From contig NZ_CP043498.1 of the NCBI RefSeq assembly GCF_009498215.1, forward strand, positions 2,046,001-2,110,000: a stretch of 64,000 bases of DNA, in the 5' to 3' direction. Below the pieces are notes generated by a model that ran no database searches, was not told the DNA's origin, and was given only the letters and a program-made list of their open reading frames with translations. Shown piece by piece: positions 44,904 to 55,200 of this stretch. The position numbers and the translations under genes were made by a program. The first letter of the stretch is position 1; each line of letters begins with the position of its first letter. The DNA is from Rhizobium grahamii. GTDB taxonomy: Bacteria > Pseudomonadota > Alphaproteobacteria > Rhizobiales > Rhizobiaceae.

Positions 44904-45752
44904 TTGCCGACAGTAGCCAACCTCCTGGCAATCATGCCTTTTCCGAATATCGACCCGATCGCGTTTTCGATCGGCCCCATCGCGATTCACTGGTATGGCC
45001 TCGCCTATGTCGCCGGCATCATGCTCGGCTGGTATTACGCGCGCCTGATTGCCGGCAATGACGCCCTTTGGCCGGGCAACGCCTCGCCCATCTCCAAGAC
45101 CCAACTCGATGACTTCATTGTCTGGGTGGCACTGGGCATCGTTCTCGGCGGCCGCATCGGCTACATTCTCTTCTACGACATGCCTGCCGTCATCGAGAGC
45201 CCGATCCGGGCCATTCAGATCTGGAACGGCGGCATGTCTTTCCACGGCGGCCTGACCGGCACCACGATCGCGATGATCATTTTCGCGCGACGGAACGGCA
45301 TTCCGCTCTGGAGCCTTTTCGACATCGTTTCGGCCGTGGTTCCGATTGGCCTGTTCTGCGGCCGCATCGCGAACTTCATCAACGGCGAACTCTGGGGCCG
45401 CCTGACCGATGTGCCTTGGGCTTTCGTGTTCCCGAACGGCGGCCCCTTCGCCCGCCACCCCAGCCAACTGTATGAAGCAGGCCTCGAAGGCATCGTTCTC
45501 TTGTCCGTGCTGACGATCCTGATTTTCGCGTTCCGCGCCCTGAAGACACCAGGCCTGGTCACCGGCGTATTCGTCTGCGGTTACGCTCTGTCGCGGATAT
45601 TCGTCGAGTTCTTCCGCGAGCCCGATGCGCAGCTTGGCTATCTGCTGGGAACAAACTGGCTGACCATGGGGATGGTTCTGTCCTCGCCGATGGTCCTGCT
45701 TGGCCTGTGGGCGATCCTCCGCGCCCGCAGCCGCGCGGCCCTGCAAAGCTGA
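44904..45752 (+). CDS. lgt: Prolipoprotein diacylglyceryl transferase
   Basis: Lgt moves diacylglycerol from phosphatidylglycerol to the lipobox cysteine of prolipoproteins in the inner membrane. The 282-residue protein has seven segments, the HGG motif ([10 protein letters not shown]) and the Lgt signature in [17 protein letters not shown] (Arg and Asn/Glu catalytic residues), with the usual C-terminal [17 protein letters not shown] 44904 ([18 protein letters not shown]) is preferred because the N-terminal LLAIMP is conserved in relatives and GGATGGGG lies upstream; ATG 44934 is the alternative. First gene of the lgt-midA-pgeF operon; client lipoproteins in this window include those at 49008 and 50978. 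Confidence 0.94.
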   Translation: MPTVANLLAIMPFPNIDPIAFSIGPIAIHWYGLAYVAGIMLGWYYARLIAGNDALWPGNASPISKTQLDDFIVWVALGIVLGGRIGYILFYDMPAVIESPIRAIQIWNGGMSFHGGLTGTTIAMIIFARRNGIPLWSLFDIVSAVVPIGLFCGRIANFINGELWGRLTDVPWAFVFPNGGPFARHPSQLYEAGLEGIVLLSVLTILIFAFRALKTPGLVTGVFVCGYALSRIFVEFFREPDAQLGYLLGTNWLTMGMVLSSPMVLLGLWAILRARSRAALQS

Positions 45753-45775
45753 CCTGTGCCGGTACGGAGGAGCCC

Positions 45776-46876
45776 ATGACGACTGCTCTCGGGGAAAAGA
45801 TCAAGACGATCATCCAGGCCAACGGTCCGATCAGCGTAACGGATTACTTTTCGCTTTGCCTGGCCGACCCTGATCACGGCTACTACAGGACACGCGAACC
45901 CTTCGGCCGCTCCGGCGATTTCGTGACCGCCCCTGAAGTCAGCCAGCTATTCGGCGAAATGATCGGCGTCTTCATCGTCCATGCCTGGCAGCGCCACGGT
46001 GCGCCTGCTGACGCGAGGTTGGTGGAAATCGGACCCGGCCGCGGGACCATGATGGCCGACATGCTTCGCGTCATCGAGCGCCTCGCGCCGCCTCTTTTCG
46101 ATGCGATGAGCATCCATCTGGTCGAAACGAGCGAACGCCTGCGGGATGTCCAGCAGGAAACACTTGTGGCGCACGAGGGCAGGATCAGCTGGCATGACAG
46201 CTTCGACGAAGTACCGCAGGGCTTTACCCTGATCGCTGCCAACGAGCTCTTTGATGCGATCCCGATACGCCAATTCATCAAGACCCCCACCGGCTTTCGC
46301 GAACGCATGGTCGGCGTTGATGCGCAGGACGAGTTGTCGTTCGGTGTCGGCGTTGCGGGCGTCGACCCGTCCCTGCTGCCAGCCCAGGCCTCGTCCGTTC
46401 CGGTCGGGACGCTGTTCGAGATCTCGCCTGCCCGCCAGTCTGTGATGACGGCGATCGGCGACCGCCTGATGCAGTTCGGCGGCACCGCACTTGCGATCGA
46501 CTACGGCCACCTGACTACCAGTTTCGGCGACACGCTTCAGGCGGTCCGCATGCATGAATTCGACCCGCCGCTGGCTCATCCCGGCGAAGCCGATCTCACC
46601 TCGCATGTCGACTTTCAGGCGCTTGCGGAAACCGCCCAGGCATCAGGCCTCTATCTGAACGGCCTGCTGCATCAGGGCGATTTCCTCGTCGGTCTTGGCC
46701 TGTTGGAGCGCGCTGCCGCCCTCGGCCGTGACCGTCAGCCGAACACCCAGCAGATGATCCAGGCTGCCGTCGATCGGCTGGCCGGTGAAGGCGAAGGCAA
46801 AATGGGGGAACTGTTCAAGGTCATGGCCGTTTCCTATCCGGCGGTCGATCTCATGCCTTTTCGACCAGTAGATTGA
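45776..46876 (+). CDS. Class I SAM-dependent methyltransferase, MidA/NDUFAF7 family
   Basis: A 366-residue methyltransferase of the DUF185/MidA family. The mitochondrial homologue NDUFAF7 dimethylates an arginine of a complex I subunit, so a role in NADH dehydrogenase assembly is likely. Motif I is VEIGPGRGTMMADML (near residue 83); other family marks are the start IKTIIQANGPISVTDYFSLCLADPDHGYY, APEVSQLFGEMIG and ANELFDAIPIRQF. ATG 45776 has GGAGGAG just before it. It lies between lgt and pgeF, a conserved order in Rhizobiales. Confidence 0.92.
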   Translation: MTTALGEKIKTIIQANGPISVTDYFSLCLADPDHGYYRTREPFGRSGDFVTAPEVSQLFGEMIGVFIVHAWQRHGAPADARLVEIGPGRGTMMADMLRVIERLAPPLFDAMSIHLVETSERLRDVQQETLVAHEGRISWHDSFDEVPQGFTLIAANELFDAIPIRQFIKTPTGFRERMVGVDAQDELSFGVGVAGVDPSLLPAQASSVPVGTLFEISPARQSVMTAIGDRLMQFGGTALAIDYGHLTTSFGDTLQAVRMHEFDPPLAHPGEADLTSHVDFQALAETAQASGLYLNGLLHQGDFLVGLGLLERAAALGRDRQPNTQQMIQAAVDRLAGEGEGKMGELFKVMAVSYPAVDLMPFRPVD

Positions 46877-46957
46877 CAGGATGTTTTCGACTGACCAACA
46901 TTCGCTCTTGTTGAAGACTGTTTCGAAAAGAAGCCCATACCAATCTCGGAATTGCTG

Positions 46958-47752
46958 ATGACTGACACGCCCTCCCCGGCACCCCTCCAAAGCGCCCTTC
47001 TGACAGAGGCGACGGGCGAGGCCATTCGCCATGGATACTTCACCCGGCAGGGCGGCGTGTCCGAGGGAATTTATCGAGGACTGAATGTCGGCCTCGGCTC
47101 GAACGACTCGCGCGAAAAGGTAGTCGAGAACCGCAGGCGCGTCGCCGAATGGTTCGATCTACCAGAGGCAAGTCTTGCCACCGTTCATCAGGTTCATTCG
47201 CCGGATGTCGTGGTTATCGAGCCCGGATATGACGGCACCCGCCCCGCAGCCGATGCGATGGTGACGGCGACGCCGGGCGTTGTGCTGGGCGTTCTCGCCG
47301 CCGATTGCGGCCCGGTCCTTTTTGCCGATCCCGAACACGGGGTCATCGGTGCGGCGCACGCCGGCTGGAAAGGTGCGCTGACGGGCGTTCTCGAAAACAC
47401 CATCGACGCGATGGAAAAGCTTGGCGCCAGCCGCCAGACGATCGTTGCCTGCCTTGGCCCGTCGATCAGCCGCAGCAGCTATGAAGTCGGCCCCGAATTT
47501 GTCGATCGCTTCCTCGCCTACGACCCGGCTTACGAACGCTATTTCACCCCGTCGTCGAAACCCGGCCACGCGATGTTCGATCTTCCGACGCTGACAGTCG
47601 ATAGACTGCGTGCGGCAGGCATTCGCGCCGAAAGCCTCGGCATCTGCACCTATCCCGACGACGAACGCTTCTTCTCCTATCGCCGAACGACGCACAATCG
47701 CGAACCGGACTACGGCCGGCAGATCTCAGCGATTGCCATAAGGGAGGTTTGA
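46958..47752 (+). CDS. pgeF: Peptidoglycan editing factor PgeF (YfiH, laccase domain)
   Basis: PgeF, long called 'polyphenol oxidase', removes wrongly inserted L-Ser from peptidoglycan precursors in E. coli. The 264-residue protein has the zinc/copper-site histidines and cysteine in TVHQVHSPDV, VLAADCGPVLFAD and GAAHAGWKGALTG, with the final CTYPDDERFFSYRRT. ATG 46958 is preferred; a TTG at 46952 adds two residues. It follows midA by 81 bases and precedes the M24 gene by five. Confidence 0.92.
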   Translation: MTDTPSPAPLQSALLTEATGEAIRHGYFTRQGGVSEGIYRGLNVGLGSNDSREKVVENRRRVAEWFDLPEASLATVHQVHSPDVVVIEPGYDGTRPAADAMVTATPGVVLGVLAADCGPVLFADPEHGVIGAAHAGWKGALTGVLENTIDAMEKLGASRQTIVACLGPSISRSSYEVGPEFVDRFLAYDPAYERYFTPSSKPGHAMFDLPTLTVDRLRAAGIRAESLGICTYPDDERFFSYRRTTHNREPDYGRQISAIAIREV

Positions 47753-47757
47753 ACGAC

Positions 47758-48909
47758 ATGGCCCTTCATTTCGAAAAGACCGAATTCGCAAACCGCCTGA
47801 TACGGCTCACCGACGGAATGAAGGAAGAGAAGCTGGATGCGGTCCTGCTGTTCGCGCAGGAAAGCATGTACTGGCTGACCGGATACGACACCTTCGGTTA
47901 TTGCTTCTTCCAGACGCTCGTGGTGAAGGCCGACGGCACGATGGCGCTGTTGACGCGTTCCGCCGACCTCAGGCAGGCGCGTCACACCTCGATCCTCGAC
48001 GATATCCAGATCTGGGTCGACCGCGTGAACGCCGATCCGACCGTCGACCTGAAGAACATGCTGGTCGAGATGGACCTGCTCGGTGCCCGCATCGGTGTGG
48101 AATACGACACGCATGGAATGACCGGACGCGTTGCCCGCCAGCTGGATACGCAACTGACCACGTTCGGCCAGATCATCGATGCGTCATACCTCGTCAGCCG
48201 GCTGCGGCTGGTCAAGAGCAACGCCGAAATCGTCTATGTCGAGAAGGCAGCAGCGCTTGCCGACGACGCGCTTGACGCTGCCCTCGCCCTGACGAAGCCC
48301 GGCGCTGACGAAGCTGAAATCCTGGCCGCGATGCAGGGAGCCGTGCTCGCCGGCGGCGGCGACTACGCCGCCAACGAATTCATTGTCGGCTCCGCGCAGG
48401 ACGCCTTGCTCTGCCGCTACAAGGCCGGTCGTCGCAAGCTCGACACAAACGACCAGCTGACGCTCGAATGGGCCGGCGCCTATGCTCATTATCATGCGGC
48501 CATGATGCGAACGATCGTGATCGGAGAGCCGAGCTATCGGCATCGCGAGCTCTATAATGCCTGCCTGGAGACCATGCAGGCGACCGAAACCGTCCTTACT
48601 CCAGGCAAGGTCTTCGGCGATGTCTTCGACATGCACGCCAAAATCATGGATGAGCGCGGACTGGCGCGCCATCGCCTGAATGCCTGCGGCTATTCGCTGG
48701 GCGCCCGCTTCTCCCCCTCGTGGATGGAGCACCAGATGTTCCATGTCGGCAACCCGCAGCCGATCGAGCCCGGCATGTCGCTTTTCCTCCATATGATCAT
48801 CATGGACTCCGACAGCGGTGCCGCGATGACGCTTGGCCAGACCTATCTGACCACCGATGGCGCACCGCGCGCCCTTTCCCGGCATCCGCTCGACTTCCTC
48901 AACGTCTGA
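47758..48909 (+). CDS. M24 (creatinase/Xaa-Pro peptidase) fold protein lacking the metal ligands
   Basis: A 383-residue two-domain 'pita-bread' protein: creatinase N-domain (residues about 10-145) and M24 C-domain (about 155-380). The five metal ligands of true M24 peptidases are not seen at the aligned places: the Asp pair region reads LEWAGAYAHYHAAMMRT (residues 236-252, with Glu237 and Ala248), the His motif reads CGYSLG (Tyr312) and the Glu region FLHM (His345). It is therefore more likely a metal-free hydrolase, like creatinase or ectoine hydrolase, than an aminopeptidase. ATG 47758 has GGGAGG ten bases upstream; it follows pgeF by five bases, so it belongs to the lgt operon. Confidence 0.85.
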   Translation: MALHFEKTEFANRLIRLTDGMKEEKLDAVLLFAQESMYWLTGYDTFGYCFFQTLVVKADGTMALLTRSADLRQARHTSILDDIQIWVDRVNADPTVDLKNMLVEMDLLGARIGVEYDTHGMTGRVARQLDTQLTTFGQIIDASYLVSRLRLVKSNAEIVYVEKAAALADDALDAALALTKPGADEAEILAAMQGAVLAGGGDYAANEFIVGSAQDALLCRYKAGRRKLDTNDQLTLEWAGAYAHYHAAMMRTIVIGEPSYRHRELYNACLETMQATETVLTPGKVFGDVFDMHAKIMDERGLARHRLNACGYSLGARFSPSWMEHQMFHVGNPQPIEPGMSLFLHMIIMDSDSGAAMTLGQTYLTTDGAPRALSRHPLDFLNV

Positions 48910-49007
48910 GCCTTGATCGACGACAATCCGCAATTGACACGGACCGACCCGCGCCGTCATAAAGTCAGCCGGGGCTCTACGCGCATGCGGGAAGGACGAC
49001 ACGAGGG

Positions 49008-49921
49008 ATGACGCGACTTGCGACAGCATCCACGATTTTTGCATGCCTTGCCCTGCTCTCTGCCTGCAATACCACGGACGCACTGACGCTGACGCCTCTC
49101 GTCGACATCGGCGAAACCTCGAGCGCACAGCGCTCATCCCCCGTCAGCCAGGGCGAAGCCGAGCAGATGGCTGGCGCCTCCTCACGCAGACAGGCCTTTG
49201 CAGTCGAGTCCCGTCAGAACAGCGGCGGCTATCATCCGGCCTATGTTGAGCAGCCGGGCTACGTCCAGCAGCCAAGGCAGGGAAGCGGCGCTCCGCCGAA
49301 AACCATGGACGAGCAGGCGCTGGCGCTTCAGAACGAAACCCGGCCCCCGCGGTTTCAGCGCCGATGCGGAGCCAGCCTCTCTCCGAGCCGGTATCGAACG
49401 CGCAGGCAGAAGAAGAGGATATGGTCGAGCAACCCGCCGCGAAGCCGGAGCAGACGGCAATGCTGCGATCGGCTCCGGCACAGGGCGGCGCGACGGTGCG
49501 CTTCCTTCCGATCATCGGCGCCCCGGTGCAGGCCGTCACGCCATTGTCCAGGCAGCTCGGCAACGAGGCGCGCGCCCACGGCCTTTCGATCAAGAGCTCC
49601 AACGACAACAGTAGCGCCTATATCCTCAAGGGCTATCTATCCGCCTTCACCGACAGCGGAAATATCACGGTGGTCTACGTGTGGGACGTGCTTGATAACA
49701 GCGGCGCCCGCCTCCACCGCATACAAGGACAGGAACAGGTGCCGTCTTCTGCCAAGGACCCGTGGGCAGGCGTTCCGGCATCCGTGATGCAGCAGATCGC
49801 ATCGCGAACGATCAGTGAGTTTTCGTCGTGGCGCGAGGGCGTGGCGGCTAAGCCACAAGCTTTTCAGAAATATGGAAGCTTGAGGCGCCTTTACGCTTGC
49901 ATTCACGAAGAAGCTGGCTAA
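49008..49921 (+). CDS. Lipoprotein of unknown function (frameshift near 49346)
   Basis: The first frame starts at ATG 49008 with a lipoprotein signal peptide (lipobox LLSAC, Cys20) and a low-complexity Gln/Pro/Tyr-rich linker. The second frame, ending at 49921, holds the folded part (RFLPIIGAPVQAVTPLSRQLGNEARAHG...AYILKGYLSAFTDSGNITVVYVWDVLDNSG...WREG). Restoring one C in the C-run 49344-49348 joins them to about 304 residues. The conserved half looks like a small lipoprotein domain found before prs in rhizobia; its function is unknown. Outer-membrane or periplasmic location is likely. Assembly deletion suspected. Confidence 0.75.
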
Positions 49922-49957
49922 AAAGCGCGGCTATCAGCAGGTAACAGGCGGACCAAG

Positions 49958-50890
49958 ATGAAGGTTTTCGCAGGCAATTCGAACCGGCATCTCGCCGAAG
50001 CGATCTGCAACTATCTCAATGTGCCCTTGGGCAGAGCCACCGTCCGAAGGTTTGCCGATCAGGAAATCTTCGTCGAAGTCCAGGAAAATGTGCGCGGCGA
50101 GGATGTCTTCCTCGTGCAGTCGACGTCCTTCCCGACGAATGACCACCTGATGGAACTGCTGATCATGATCGACGCTATGCGCCGCTCTTCGGCACGTCGC
50201 ATCACGGCGGTCCTTCCCTACTTCGGCTATGCTCGTCAGGATCGCCGCGCTTCCGGGCGTACGCCGATCTCGGCCAAGCTCGTCGCGAACCTCATTACTG
50301 AAGCAGGCGCCGATCGCGTTCTCACGCTTGATCTCCATGCCGGGCAGATCCAGGGCTTCTTCGATATCCCGACAGACAACCTCTATGCCGTGCCGATCCT
50401 GACGCGCGACATCAAGGCGAACTACAATCTCGGCAACGTCATGGTCGTTTCGCCTGACGTCGGCGGCGTGGTGCGCGCTCGCTCGCTCGCCAAACGCCTG
50501 GACTGTCTGCTGGCGATCGTCGACAAGCGTCGCGACCGCCCCGGTGAATCCGAAGTGATGAACATTATCGGCGACGTGACAGGCAAGGATTGCCTGCTGA
50601 TCGACGACATCGTCGATTCCGGCGGCACGCTCTGCAACGCCGCTGACGCCCTGCTCGCCCAGGGTGCCGCCAGCGTCACCGCCTATATCACCCACGGTGT
50701 TCTCTCGGGTGGCGCGGTAACCCGCATCACCTCCTCAAAGCTTCGCGAGCTCGTTACCACCGACTCCATTCAGCCGACCACGGCTGTACAGTCGGCGCAT
50801 AATATCCGTGTCATCAGCACGGCGAGCCTCATAGGCGAAGCGATCAACCGCACGAGCCAGGAAGAGTCTGTCTCCAGCCTCTTCGATTGA
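49958..50890 (+). CDS. prs: Ribose-phosphate pyrophosphokinase
   Basis: Prs makes PRPP from ribose-5-phosphate and ATP, feeding purine, pyrimidine, histidine, tryptophan and NAD synthesis. The 310-residue class I enzyme has [12 protein letters not shown] (ATP-binding loop), [27 protein letters not shown] and the PRPP-binding signature [18 protein letters not shown]. Start [16 protein letters not shown] at ATG 49958 is the usual one. A GC hairpin follows at 50904-50933. Confidence 0.97.
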   Translation: MKVFAGNSNRHLAEAICNYLNVPLGRATVRRFADQEIFVEVQENVRGEDVFLVQSTSFPTNDHLMELLIMIDAMRRSSARRITAVLPYFGYARQDRRASGRTPISAKLVANLITEAGADRVLTLDLHAGQIQGFFDIPTDNLYAVPILTRDIKANYNLGNVMVVSPDVGGVVRARSLAKRLDCLLAIVDKRRDRPGESEVMNIIGDVTGKDCLLIDDIVDSGGTLCNAADALLAQGAASVTAYITHGVLSGGAVTRITSSKLRELVTTDSIQPTTAVQSAHNIRVISTASLIGEAINRTSQEESVSSLFD

Positions 50891-50903
50891 TCGGAAATCG
50901 TGC

Positions 50904-50933
50904 CTGCACGCCGGGGCTTTTGCCGACGTGCAG
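50904..50933 (+). terminator. Hairpin after prs
   Basis: CTGCACG (50904-50910) pairs with CGTGCAG (50927-50933), extended inside by CGG/CCG around GGCTTTTG. No T-run follows, so termination strength is uncertain. Confidence 0.5.
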
Positions 50934-50977
50934 CTTCCGCTAGAGTTCTTCGAAATTCTTCAGTTTCGAGGATGGCG

Positions 50978-51439
50978 ATGCGACACACCCGGTTCATATC
51001 CGCCAAAAAGCTTGCACTGATCTTGATCGCGCCGGTGCTGTCCGCCTGCACGGTCGAGACAGATCCCGGCTACTCGCGACCACCGCCTCGCCCCCGCCCG
51101 CCACAGCAGCAGATGTGCACGATGGAATACGCCCCTGTCTGCGGCGAACGGGGCAGACGAATGCAGACGTTCGCGAATGCCTGCCAGGCTCGCGCCGACG
51201 GCTTTGCGATCGTCGCTCGGGGCGAATGCCGTCGCCAGCCACCTGTCACGCCGATGCCACCACAACCGGGGCCTCCACACCCCGAGCCTGATCGCCCGCA
51301 GAGGCCAGGCGGTATCTGCACACGCGAGTATCGGCCTGTCTGTGGCCAGCGTGGACCTGAGATGCGCACTTTCCCGAACGCATGCGAAGCAGACAACGGC
51401 GGCTTCCGTATCATTGCGCAGGGAGAGTGCCGGCCCTGA
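50978..51439 (+). CDS. Lipoprotein with two Kazal-type protease-inhibitor domains
   Basis: A 153-residue protein with a lipoprotein signal (LALILIAPVLSAC, lipobox LSAC). A Pro/Arg-rich linker is followed by two Kazal-like repeats: MCTMEYAPVCGERGRRMQTFANACQA...GEC and ICTREYRPVCGQRGPEMRTFPNACEA...GEC, joined by a Pro-rich spacer. The second Kazal cysteine core (PVCG...T/F.NAC...GEC) is exact in both. Such proteins may inhibit serine proteases at the cell surface; no target is known. ATG 50978 follows GAGG by six bases; ATG 50972 is an alternative. Confidence 0.85.
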   Translation: MRHTRFISAKKLALILIAPVLSACTVETDPGYSRPPPRPRPPQQQMCTMEYAPVCGERGRRMQTFANACQARADGFAIVARGECRRQPPVTPMPPQPGPPHPEPDRPQRPGGICTREYRPVCGQRGPEMRTFPNACEADNGGFRIIAQGECRP

Positions 51440-51445
51440 CGCGCA

Positions 51446-52123
51446 TCAGGCCGTCATGTGAGATGCGGCCGACATCACCTCCTGGGGTGCCGGAACACCG
51501 AACATATGGCGTCCGTCATCCGCGACCTCGGTGAAGCACCAGCGAACGAAGCCGTCTCGATCGAGGAGGAATTCGCCGACCAGCTGCCCCTCGCCCTTCG
51601 CGATCATGCGCCTGTCGTCATCGTCGAATTCGTACCCGTCGGCCTTGTCGAGGTATTCCGTCGCCGCCATCGGATCCATCGGCTGCGGCAGTTCGGGCAT
51701 GTCGAGGCGCATCGAGTTCACCACGTTGAGCCCGACCTTGTAAGGCCATGCCGTCTCCGATTCCGTGAACTCTACATTGGGGAGCCCGAATGCACGGTGC
51801 GAAATCCTGTCCGGGTCGGAAGCGGCCAGCAGGTTTGGCAAAGGGTGATATCGGAAATACAGCCTTGCCCGCTCGGTCGGCGTATTGACGACGGTTAGGC
51901 TCTCGATGCCCTTCTGCTGCAACTCGCCGGCGAGGTTCGCCATGGCGGCAATCTGGCGACGACAGAAGGGACAATGCAATCCGCGAAAGAGACCAACCAG
52001 AACCGGTTTCTGGCCGCGAAAATCATCAATGGCGATCTTTCCCTGACGGGTGATCGCGTCGAGCACGACATTGGGCGCGCGATCGCCTGGCTTCAGGGGT
52101 CTGTCACTCTGGGTCTCCGGCAT
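51446..52123 (-). CDS. Peroxiredoxin-like (AhpC/TSA family) protein
   Basis: A 225-residue thioredoxin-fold protein. The redox site is Cys51-Pro-Phe-Cys54 in LFRGLHCPFCRRQ, a CxxC instead of the usual peroxiredoxin T/S-x-x-C, preceded by the typical PGDRAPNVVLDAITRQGKIAIDDFRGQKPVLVG. It probably reduces peroxides or disulfides in the cytoplasm (no signal peptide). ATG 52123 follows GGAGGAG. It converges with the Kazal gene and lies 91 bases after the cyclase gene on the same strand. Confidence 0.85.
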   Translation of the reverse strand: MPETQSDRPLKPGDRAPNVVLDAITRQGKIAIDDFRGQKPVLVGLFRGLHCPFCRRQIAAMANLAGELQQKGIESLTVVNTPTERARLYFRYHPLPNLLAASDPDRISHRAFGLPNVEFTESETAWPYKVGLNVVNSMRLDMPELPQPMDPMAATEYLDKADGYEFDDDDRRMIAKGEGQLVGEFLLDRDGFVRWCFTEVADDGRHMFGVPAPQEVMSAASHMTA

Positions 52124-52214
52124 GGTCTCCTCCTTCGCCTGTCCGCCGGCGCAATGCGTCGGCAACGAAACTCGGTACGCCGCTTTATTTGACGGCCTCG
52201 AACCGCCGCATTCT

Positions 52215-55200
52215 TCAGTCCAGAAAAGGCAACACGACGAGTGCATCGGGATCCAGGCCATGGCGGGCACAAACGTCCTTTGCCAATGCGAAATTATGCT
52301 CCGCACTCGCCATGTCGTCTGTCTCGAGATCCAGTGTCGCCAATCCATCATAGCATGGAAACAGAAGCTGCGGCTCACCAATCTCCACCGCCAGCTGGAG
52401 CGCTTCCTGATAGCATCGCCGTGCCGACCGCAGCTCGCCGTGGCATTGATGGATCTGACCGAGAACGATGAGCGGCACGGCGAGATGGTCGCGTTGGTCG
52501 AGCGCCCGATCGATCTCGATCGCGCGCTCCGCTGCCGGCAACCCTTCGCTCGCGCATCGATCGGTGAAAGTGCAGCATGCGACCGCAAGGTTGGCGTGAA
52601 GCCTTGCCTGGAAACCAAGGTCCGCGATCCCGATCGCGACATCGAGCCCGCGCCGGCAAACCTTGATGGCGCTGGCGGGATCGACGATGGCGTAGAGCAC
52701 GCCGAGATTGGAGTAGGCCCTGCATGCCGCACGAAGCAGTTGTGCCTGCTCGGCCACCTGAAGACTGGCCTCGACTTCCCCCACGGCTTGCCGATGATAA
52801 CCCAGGCGCGCAAGGGCAACGCCCTTGGTGTTCAGCGCTTCTGCTCTCGCCTGCGCCGCTTCCGCATTGGTGAGGTTCACGTCCGCGAGGCACGCCAGCG
52901 CTTCATCGGCCCAGCGCGCCGCCGCCTGATGATCCCCCTGCCTGAAGGCGAGATGCCCGCGTTCCTGTAGCAGATGGGCCAGTTCGATGGATGCGGGCAT
53001 ACCTTCCAGGCAGGTGCTGGCTTCCACGAAGAAGGCATCCGCGAGGTCTCGCCTGCCGGCATTCACATTGAGGCGGCCGAGCTTTCGCAGCATCCGCGCC
53101 GCCGCTGACCGGTCGTTACTGGCTCGATACGCCGCAAGCGCTTCCTCGCAATAGCCGAGTGCAGCGCTGCGGTCACCGGCGGCAATGCAGAGATCCGCCA
53201 AGCGCTCGCAGAGCGTCAGCTTCTGTCGCAGCATAGCGGTTCGGTCGCCGATCGCGGCGAAGGCTTCGAGATAGAGCCGCATCGCGTCGTCATTGGCATA
53301 GGCCTTTCCGGCCAGGTCACCTGCTTCGGTCAGATAGTGGGCACCCTTGGCAACCTCATCGGCTTGACAGAAGTGGTGTCCCAGCAACGCGACATCCTCG
53401 AGCCGAGGCAAGCTGGCCGGCAGCAGCCGTTCCATCGCGACCCCGATCCGGCCATGCAGTTCCTTGCGTCGCTGCAGCAGCAGATTGTGATAGACGACAT
53501 CGTGCAGCAGGGTTTGCGTGAAAGCATAGGTTCCGCCCGACGGCCCTCTCACCTCCTCGACCAGAATTTCCGCCGCGCAAAGCGCATCGAGGCCAGCTTC
53601 GACATTTGCCCGATCCGACGCCACCGCCTGCAACAGAACGGCTTCAAAACGCGGCCCCACCACAGCGGCTTCCTGCAACAACCGCCTCATGTCGGAGGGC
53701 AACCGATCGATGCGCGCAAGCAGCATCGCCTGCAGGCTCATCGGGATCTCCGCCCCGCCATCTCCGGCGGAGAAAGCCCAGACACCGTCACGAGAAGCCA
53801 CCATCCCGGTATCGATGAGACTGCGGACGATTTCCTCGATGAACAGCGGATTACCACCCGACCGCGTGAGAATTCCCGTGCGGATATCCGGGGGAAGCTC
53901 AGCTCCGAAGAACTGCGATAGCAGCCGTTCTCCATCGGCAAGCGACAGCGGCACCAGCCTCAGAATCGTGCGGTTGGTTCGGTTCGATGCGAGCCCCTCG
54001 CCCTCCTCCGAGGACCGTGCGGTGGTCAGCATCATCAACCGCGCCCTCTCCAGCCGATCCAGCACGAACCGAAGGGCATCGATCGAGGCGGCGTCGGCCC
54101 AGTGCATGTCCTCCACGACGAGGACGAGCGGACTGATCGCCAGGCGGCGCTCGATGATTGTGCGCGTCGCATAGAAAATCTGCCGCCGCAGTTGCTCTGG
54201 CTCGAGATGGCGAAGCGCATCGCCAGGATCACCGAAACCGAATACGCAGAACAGAAGCGGCGAAAGCTCCGCGACGTTCTCCTCGGGAAATCCCAGTCCT
54301 CTCAGACCAGCGGTCAGAAGCTCGACGGTCTTGGCCGCACTCTCGCGATTTGCAATCCCGTAGGCACTGCGCAGCACCGAGGCCAGCGTGCCGTAGGATT
54401 GATCGCCGAGCGGAGAGCAGACCGCGCAACGCACCACGACGTCGGTGAATGCATCGTCCTTCTCGATCCTGGTCAGGAAATCGCGAACGAGCCGCGACTT
54501 CCCGATCCCCGCCTCGCCGACGAGCTGCACCAGCTGCGCGCTGCCGGCGCAGGCAAGCTCGAGGCAGCCGGTCATCCGTGCCAGTTCGGCATCGCGACCG
54601 ATCGTTTCGGCCCGCAGGCCGAGGCTTTCCAGACCGCGCGCCGCGTGCGGCGTTTCCAGCGCACCGATGAGGCGGTGCACGGCGACGATACCACTCTTTC
54701 CGCGCAACTCCTGTGTCCCGAGGTTTTCGAACCCGAAGGCATGGCGGGTGAGCCGGTGCGTTACCGGACCGACGAGAATTTCGCCCGGCGCGGCCAGGGA
54801 TTGCAGGCGCTGGGCTGTATTGACCGTATCGCCTGTCACTGAATAGGAGCGCGCACCGCCTGTCCCGAAGCTACCGGTCACCACAGGACCGGTATTGATG
54901 CCGATATGAAGCTGAAGGGGAATTCCGGCGAACTCGTGTCTGCGGGCTCCGAGCTCGGCGACGCCTCTTTCCATGTCCATTGCCGCGCAGAGAGCCCGGT
55001 GCGGATCGTCCTCATGGGCCGTCGGAGCACCGAAAAGTGCCAGGAGCGCATCGCCGACGAACTTGTCGACGAAGCCGCCATAGGCAACGACACAACGGCT
55101 GAGCTCATCGAAAAGCTCGTTCTGCAGACTGCGCATCAGTTCCGGATCGAACTTCTCGCTCAGCGTCGTGAAACCGCAGAGGTCCGCGAACAACACTGTC

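Noticed and set aside
49008..49787. 260-residue single-frame version of the lipoprotein
   Set aside because: After the C-run at 49344-49348 this frame becomes Arg/Ser-rich without homologous pattern, whereas the next frame continues a normal protein to 49921.
52215..52819. Long upstream extension (to 52819) of the peroxiredoxin-like protein
   Set aside because: The extension reads antiphase through the 3' end of the cyclase gene; the ATG at 52123 has a strong GGAGGAG site.
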